Part shown: positions 58,263 through 64,000 of the stretch, piece by piece
Layout: each line of letters begins with the position of its first letter
How positions within the stretch are numbered: position 1 is the first letter of the stretch
Assembly: GCA_963402885.1 (NCBI GenBank)
Contig: OY727094.1
Location: 36,396,501-36,460,500, forward strand
DNA: 64,000 nt
DNA from: Antedon bifida
Lineage: Eukaryota; Echinodermata; Crinoidea; Comatulida; Antedonidae
Direction: 5' to 3'
Program-made: the position numbers and the translations under genes
The notes under the pieces: generated by a model
Seen by the model: only the letters and a program-made list of their open reading frames with translations
Database searches by the model: none
What the model was told of the DNA's origin: nothing

Positions 58263-60140
58263 GACAAGATTGATCAACTTCGTGGGAGGATTCATCAATG
58301 CTATAACGGTAATTGTTATTTTTAATAATATCAATAATTGAAGGTACTTATTAATTGTGCACGAAAAACAGTGCAATAATTTGTGCTTTAATAGGGTACT
58401 GGTAATCTTAAATAATAAGAATGTTTAAGTAAATGTGCCATTCATAATTAATAATGTTAATAGTTAAACAAAGTTATAGGCTCTTTTTCTGAGTAAAAGT
58501 ATAGATATCGAGCAGATTCTATACCAGGATAGAGTCATGTTTTGGCCTCCATTTTATTTGATTTTAAATCTGTTGGGTTAAATTAAAAAGATATAGTTAT
58601 GGTCAATTAATCAGTTATTAATTAATACTTACATTCAATTCAAGAAATAAGCATATCTAACCTATCATGTGGGTTTTATGGCGGCTAATTATAGTATCAG
58701 GTTATACTATACTTGACTCTAGATTCGCGACAAACTTTAAAACCTCTAAGCCCCATATACCCCTGTATGATAGATCTACTCACAAATGTAATGAATAAAG
58801 GAACAATACAAATACAAGTTATTTTTAAGAACTTACATATTTAAACGACCAATTAGGTAATAACAATAATAATTTATAACGCGCGTACGTAGTCCACAAA
58901 AGTTTACCATTTTAATTTATTTTGTTGAATGAATCCGTAAACAGACTATTGACGACAAAAGTGTGTAACGCACCATCATAGCAGCACGATGTGGAAGAAT
59001 TAATAACTAAACGAATTCCTTCATGAATACACACGGAAATCGGATAAATCACATGGGCTTAGATTCATTAGTTGTTTGTATAATCAAGTTAATCGGTTAC
59101 CGCATCGGATGCTATTTTATTACCGCTAAAGCAACTTTGTTTAAATTTAGTTGGTACTGAAAGGACGTCACGTAGGCCCTATGCGTAACGCAAATAACAT
59201 GCCAGTTTAGAGAACTTTAGATTATTCGTCGATTGACGTCGGTTTAACGTTGCGTATAGGCAGCAAGCACAGAACGTTTGTAAAACGTAATCGAAACATA
59301 AGTCCAACTAATACAGTATACCAACCACGACCAGCATCAATCACCGGTGCATCAAGAACCGATGTAACTATAACGGTCGCGTTCAAATTCGCTCGTCAAC
59401 GATCTAAAAAATCGGACGGCCAAATATTTAGATTTACCTAATTAACAAGTGGCATTATGGATAACATTATAGTTTTTAAACTGAATTAAAAAAAGCTTTT
59501 GAACACCGTTGAAGTGAACCGTAATGAATCACTCATTCATGTTTGATTATCTAAGCCTTTAATTGGTACAGATCTATTTACATACATTTTATTTACAATT
59601 GGGAGTTGTTGCTTCGCTCTTAAAATGTGGGTGACGAAACACAATATTTATTTTATCTTTTTATGTCATATTTTTATGTTTGAAAACAACCTTCATCAAA
59701 CTCGTTCCCCACGTTCGATATGGTTTACATGACAACCTTTTAAACAACATAGAACATTCTAAACGTCATGTTGATAAAACATAATGTTCTAATACATTGT
59801 TTAACATTCCGTCCCCAATATGCATTAAGAAATGGATTGTAAAGCAATTTATCAGACGTATACGCGATGGGTGTGAAAGATCGCCCAATACAGATTCATG
59901 ATTTAATACATTTACTTTTTGTTCTACTTATATTAAAAGCAATATCTCAATTGTAATGTTCTTATCTCTTTAAAAGCGACATTTATGTTCCATTGACGAG
60001 TCTTGCAAATAGTAATGAGTTTAAAGAGTAATTTTGTTTACTATATTAGGGTACGGTTAGATGCCATAGACAATCTATTTTCTTTGTTTCATGAATTCAC
60101 CATAATAAGTATTACTGTGTGTTAAGTATCCATATTTTGG

Positions 60141-60159
60141 AAACTTTCAGATTGCCACT
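60141..60159 (+). other. Probable splice acceptor and short 5' UTR of the GPCR exon
   Basis: AAACTTTCAG ends at 60150, 9 nt before the ATG. This suggests that the coding exon is joined to one or more non-coding exons upstream. Its pyrimidine tract is modest, so an unspliced 5' UTR remains possible. Confidence 0.45.
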
Positions 60160-61284
60160 ATGGACGTATCCAACAACACCACCACCATTGAATACGACCT
60201 TGATGAGTATGTTGACCTGCATTTGTATCCAGCAATGGATCATGTGATCCTTCCGGTTATCTGGCCAATCATTATCATCGCTGGACTCATCGGTAATAGT
60301 GCAACAGTCGTGGTGCTACTGCGCGTACCACAGATGAAGACACCACTGAATGTCTGCTTGATTAGCTTGGCATTTTCAGATAGCGTGTTCTTAGCGGTGG
60401 CACCAATTCCGTTTTTTAGATCATATGCAGAAAATGACCTGCACGATAGTTTTGATCAGGGCGACTTCTCGCCTTACGTTTGCAAGATTATAGTGTTTCT
60501 CATTGATTCAAGTTTCCAAATTTCTAATGTCATGATTGTGTGCGTGTCAGCAGAACGCTACTTAGCCATATGTAAGCCATTTAAGTACCGCGAGAATGGC
60601 ACGCGGAGCCGCGCCTTCAAAATATGCACCGCTGTATGGCTTACTGTCTTTGCTTACCAATCTCGTCTGCTCTTTTCTGTTTTTACTCAAACATACAATT
60701 TCTCTTGGCCTGATGGATACCGCGGTCTACCCAGCGAGACGACTTTGTGTAGTTACTGTGGTCCTAATGCTTTAGCTTGTGAGATTGTACATAAACTGTA
60801 TGTAGCTGATATTGGCGTTGGGTTGTTGATTATTGTTGGTATGGTTCCAATGTACGTACTAATGGTCATGGAACTTCGCAAATCTCCTTTCAACGAATCA
60901 AAGAATGTTGAAAACCGGATTAAAGCTGAGCGGAAGATATTTAGAACAGTGGCAGTCACAGTTTCTATATATGCCATGTGTTTCCTGCCTTACAGGTTTC
61001 TCAATCTTTTTATCATGTACTATAACGATTTTGACCAGTATAAATTCATTAAAGTTGCAAATTTAACTCGCACACCCATGTTCATTAACGCTGCAATCAA
61101 TCCGATTATTTACACCCTCACCAACAAAACATACAGAGATGCCTTCTGCTGGTACTTCAACCCTTGTGGATGCGATGTTACGGTGAAAGGATCGAGAAAA
61201 AGGGTTGACAACAATTTGAAAGTCGTATCACAAGCAGTTTCATCTACTGCAACGGCAGCATCTGTCGTATCTGAACCGTGCTAA
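60160..61284 (+). CDS. Rhodopsin-class GPCR, peptide-receptor-like, single coding exon
   Basis: A seven-transmembrane receptor of 374 residues. The N-terminus has NNT glycosylation sites (5, 6). TM1 about 28-55 holds GN (45-46); TM2 64-86 holds Asp74; Cys108 opens TM3, which ends in ERY (132-134) in place of DRY; TM4 153-175; the second outer loop has CSYC (197-200); TM5 212-238; TM6 262-287 with CFLPYR (274-279); TM7 302-322 with NPIIY (314-318). Helix 8 is followed by cysteines 330, 336 and 338, possible palmitoylation sites. ERY plus LPYR recalls thyrotropin-releasing-hormone and ecdysis-triggering-hormone type receptors, but the ligand cannot be fixed. The start has A at -3 and G at +4, with an in-frame TAA at 60106. 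The last 20 residues come from the first unit of a minisatellite. Confidence 0.93.
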   Translation: MDVSNNTTTIEYDLDEYVDLHLYPAMDHVILPVIWPIIIIAGLIGNSATVVVLLRVPQMKTPLNVCLISLAFSDSVFLAVAPIPFFRSYAENDLHDSFDQGDFSPYVCKIIVFLIDSSFQISNVMIVCVSAERYLAICKPFKYRENGTRSRAFKICTAVWLTVFAYQSRLLFSVFTQTYNFSWPDGYRGLPSETTLCSYCGPNALACEIVHKLYVADIGVGLLIIVGMVPMYVLMVMELRKSPFNESKNVENRIKAERKIFRTVAVTVSIYAMCFLPYRFLNLFIMYYNDFDQYKFIKVANLTRTPMFINAAINPIIYTLTNKTYRDAFCWYFNPCGCDVTVKGSRKRVDNNLKVVSQAVSSTATAASVVSEPC

Positions 61285-62020
61285 GTTGTATCAGAAGCAG
61301 TTTAACTGCAACAACAGTATCTGTCGTAGCTGAATTGCGTGCCAAGTTGTAATCACAAGCACTTTCTTCTACTACAACACTATCTGTCGTAACTGAACCT
61401 TGCTAAGTTGTATCACAAGCAGTTTCATCTACTGCAACGGCAGCATCTGTCGTATCTGAACCGTGTTAAGTTGTATCAGAAGCAGTGTAACTGCAACAAC
61501 AGTATCTGTCGTAGCTGAATTGCGTGCCAAGTTGTAATCACAAGCACTTTCTTCTACTACAACACTATCTGTCGTAACTGAACCTTGTTAAGTTGTATCA
61601 CAAGCAGTTTCATCTTCTGCAACAGCAGTATCTGTCGTAATTAACTGAACCTTGTTAAGTTATATCACAAGCAGTCTCGTCTTTTGTAACACAGCATTAT
61701 CTGTCGTAACTGAACTTCATCTTCTGCAACAGCAGTAGGGCCTATCTATTGTAGCTGAACTTTGCAAAGTTGTATCAGAAACAATTTCTTCTACTACAAC
61801 AGAAGCTTTTGTCGTAGCTGAAGCATGTTAAGCTGTATCACAAGCAGCTTCATCTTCTGCAACAGCAGAATTTGTCGTAACTGAACCATGCTAAGTTGTA
61901 TCACGAGCTGCAGCAGCAGAAGTATCTGTCGCAGCTAAACCTTGCTACTGTAAGTCGTATCACAAGCAGTTTCATCTCTGCAACAGCATTATTAGTCGTA
62001 ATTGAACCATGTTAAGTCGT
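61219..62020 (+). repeat. ~62-bp minisatellite that starts in the GPCR coding tail
   Basis: About 12-13 units, each with the pattern TCACAAGCAG, then TGCAACAGCAG, then ATCTGTCGTA and CTGAACC followed by a TAAG stop. The first unit is translated as the receptor C-terminus (VVSQAVSSTATAASVVSEPC). The following units lie in the 3' UTR. Left units are ordered in a ~185-bp higher-order period. Right-hand units (after about 61.7 kb) are more degenerate. Confidence 0.9.
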
Positions 62021-62238
62021 ACACTCTGGTCACGGTGATAGGCCTAGTTCATCCCTAAGCGACTGAAAGTTAAAAATTGTGTTATGTTCATACGACTGGA
62101 TTAAGTGCCAGTTCCTTGTAGTGAGTGAATGTGTTATATTTCTGCCTAAATCGAAATTGTTTCCCGAACTTTTAAATATTAGAATTATATGTATTTCTGT
62201 GCTTGTTAAAATTCAACAATTTGTTTCGTGTAGATATA

Positions 62239-62244
62239 AATAAA
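62239..62244 (+). terminator. Polyadenylation signal of the GPCR gene
   Basis: A canonical AATAAA about 955 nt after the GPCR stop codon and just beyond the minisatellite. It is the first canonical hexamer noted downstream, so it is the most likely 3' end. Confidence 0.5.
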
Positions 62245-62299
62245 TGTTAAAATATTATGTCATTGGTGATTATTTGAATTATAGTAGATGCGAAATTGT

Positions 62300-62365
62300 G
62301 AATCCGTGATACCACACGCCCATCAGCAAAAGGTCACTGGTTCGAATCCCACCAGAAACAAAATC
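62300..62365 (+). mobile_element. tRNA-like fragment with perfect B box
   Basis: GGTTCGAATCC at 62339-62349 is a perfect B box, but the T-stem bases around it do not pair fully, and no good A box or acceptor stem is present. It is best read as a SINE or tRNA remnant lying 95 bp after the GPCR polyA signal. Confidence 0.4.
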
Positions 62366-62830
62366 TATATTTTATTTTATTCAATCAAAACCAACAGCGA
62401 TAATTACTGCCCCTTAAAGGTAATTGAAATAGAATTAACTTACATGTAATTGAATTATAATTAATCTATTCCGGATAAATAAAATCTGAAATGCTTATTT
62501 TTTGTTGTTGACCAAAAAAACCTCCACTGAGTACTAAATACCTTAGTGACGTTTAAACAAATACATTGCCTTACTTATGAAACAAACTTTTAATTTAATA
62601 ATTTAATCCGGAGTCTCATCCATACAAAACTTTTCTTTCTCGGTGCCCTTTTCATCATTATGTTTAGAACAAAGAGATAAAACCTACACTCAATAAACAA
62701 TCGGATTCCATCAAAGCTAAATTGTTTATCTAACTCAGTAGGAGGAGCTAATTACTTAATTAGCCCTCAATTAGCATTTCCTGTCACCAACTTTGGTGCT
62801 TAGTGCACATAATTATTATTGTTTTGTATT

Positions 62831-62885
62831 CACTTGATCTTGAAAATGGTTCTATGATGGTACCGAAACGTCGATCTCTCTTTTT
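62831..62885 (+). mobile_element. GAAACGTCG motif with short hairpin, Penelope-like remnant
   Basis: GGTTCTATGATGGTACC (imperfect hairpin) is followed by GAAACGTCGATC and a T-rich tract. From memory, this arrangement is common at ends of Penelope-like retroelements and related hammerhead-bearing repeats. No reverse transcriptase or GIY-YIG sequence is in the window. Confidence 0.35.
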
Positions 62886-64000
62886 GTCATTAAATTTTAT
62901 ATTGAAATTATATAGTAAACGTCTTTTAATTCGTATGTTTAGAACACTTTACAAACTATACATTGACGTCATGATCATGTGATGAATAAAGTAATCGTAT
63001 TCATTATACACACTACGAAGCATTTTACTTACTTTACCACCATACTTGTTTTTACTCGATTGGAATTTAGTAGATTGATTAAACTTAAAATGAAGTTTAT
63101 AGACAAATATAGAACACCGGTAAATCATATATTTCATATTTACAACATTTGTTGTTTGTGTTCATAATGATTAAGTTTTGTTCATAAACTGTTCTTGTTT
63201 ATGATCATAATTGCATTGCATTTTAATCTTTAATTCTCAAATAATAATTAGTTTATAAACTGTTTTCCTGATCATATCGGCATTGTTTTTTAATTTAAAA
63301 TTTAAATTTAATTAATTTACGAAACTTCCATCAATATTAATCCTGGAAAATCTTTTCTCTCATGATTAAATTTACTGAATGATTTTACAACAATGTTTTT
63401 ATTTTAAATCATCCTCATAACAAGAGATTATTTAATTTCTTATTGTGCAACATTTTTTCACGAGTTGGGTTTCAATTTGATTGATAAATTGATAGAAAAA
63501 ACCCAGCGAATTACATGGTCTCATATACCTATAAAAATAATAATACTTAAGGGAGTATCTAAAATAATAAACAATAAAAAAACGTTATGATATTTTGTTT
63601 ATCTATGATGTTGTTGTGAAATAGCGTAAAACGAAAACAAGTTTCGAATTCATTGTACATAATGGATTGAAGAGGCTGACGCCGGCTCTATTCATGCAAT
63701 TACCCAAATTGGTTTTAACGCACAAGACAGAAACTGAAGGAAATAGTTACGATAATATAAGTAATAAATGTCACGTATGCCGATGCCGTGTGCTTGATTG
63801 GTTCGTAGTATCATAATAAGGACCACTTCAATACAATAATATAGACACTATAAAAGAAACAAATTAAAATGTCTGTGTAAAAATCACCACTTTGCGAATA
63901 CATTTTTCAATATTTATTTTGTATATTTGCAATTAAATATATATATAAACTTTATTTAGACACGAGACTGATGTACAGCACAACTCGTTCGTTCAATCAA
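62886..64000. other. Downstream AT-rich region, no gene seen
   Basis: AT-rich sequence with overlapping short ORFs on both strands at 62.95-63.17 kb that look accidental. Nothing else is recognised. Confidence 0.7.

Larger units (their letters stand above)
54261..60140. other. Head-to-head intergenic region between Eph and the GPCR
   Basis: About 5.9 kb with no supported protein. It holds the AGAGGGCG repeats (54.9 kb), a degenerate minisatellite (56.6-57.0 kb), the candidate GPCR first exon (58.2 kb) and a CpG-richer stretch at 58.85-59.45 kb, where a 63-codon plus-strand ORF (59250-59441) has no recognisable domain. Confidence 0.7.

Noticed and set aside
59250-59441. Basic 63-codon ORF upstream of the GPCR
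   Set aside because: No family resemblance; the CpG-richer composition alone lengthens open frames here.
62300-62365. tRNA gene
   Set aside because: The B box is perfect but the T stem mispairs and A box and acceptor stem are missing.

Overview
This is a eukaryotic, metazoan window. It is strongly AT-rich, has long introns with GT-AG splice sites, and carries many short interspersed repeats. No bacterial-style gene packing, operon or CRISPR array is visible. The two recognisable genes, an Eph receptor tyrosine kinase and a rhodopsin-class peptide-type GPCR, point to an animal. The single, highly diverged Eph-type sequence and the repeat style suggest a marine invertebrate, perhaps an echinoderm, but the species assignment is a guess.

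Left part (1 to 54.1 kb), minus strand: the 5' part of an Eph receptor gene. Eight coding exons can be joined in phase: signal peptide (54096-54012), start of the ligand-binding domain (53376-53294), most of the ligand-binding domain plus the first cysteine-rich module (47073-46401), EGF-like cysteine-rich module (6851-6696), fibronectin III-1 (5570-5259), fibronectin III-2 (4069-3837 and 1462-1399) and transmembrane segment (327-216). They encode about 572 residues in one continuous frame. The juxtamembrane, kinase and C-terminal exons must lie beyond the left edge. Intron 3 is about 39.5 kb. It and the other introns hold SINE-like and LINE-tail pieces, foldback MITEs, minisatellites and several small dispersed repeats, but no convincing nested gene.

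Middle (54.1 to 60.15 kb): a head-to-head intergenic region between the two genes. It has a cluster of three CCAAT boxes just upstream of the Eph start, a degenerate ~65-bp minisatellite at 56.6-57.0 kb, a possible non-coding first exon of the GPCR near 58.2 kb, and a CpG-richer patch at 58.85-59.45 kb.

Right part (60.15 to 64 kb), plus strand: a GPCR of 374 residues whose coding sequence lies in one exon, preceded by a likely splice acceptor 9 nt before the ATG. Its last ~20 codons are the first unit of a ~62-bp tandem array that continues for about 740 bp through the 3' UTR, followed by a polyadenylation signal at 62239. The remaining 1.7 kb has a tRNA-like B box and a GAAACGTCG element reminiscent of Penelope-like retroelements.

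The two genes are a cell-contact guidance receptor and a diffusible-peptide receptor; nothing in the window shows that they work together. The most unusual features are the receptor tail that is part of a minisatellite, a CpG-rich hairpin-bounded element inserted 23 bp from an Eph splice donor, and several small repeat families with conserved stem-loops.
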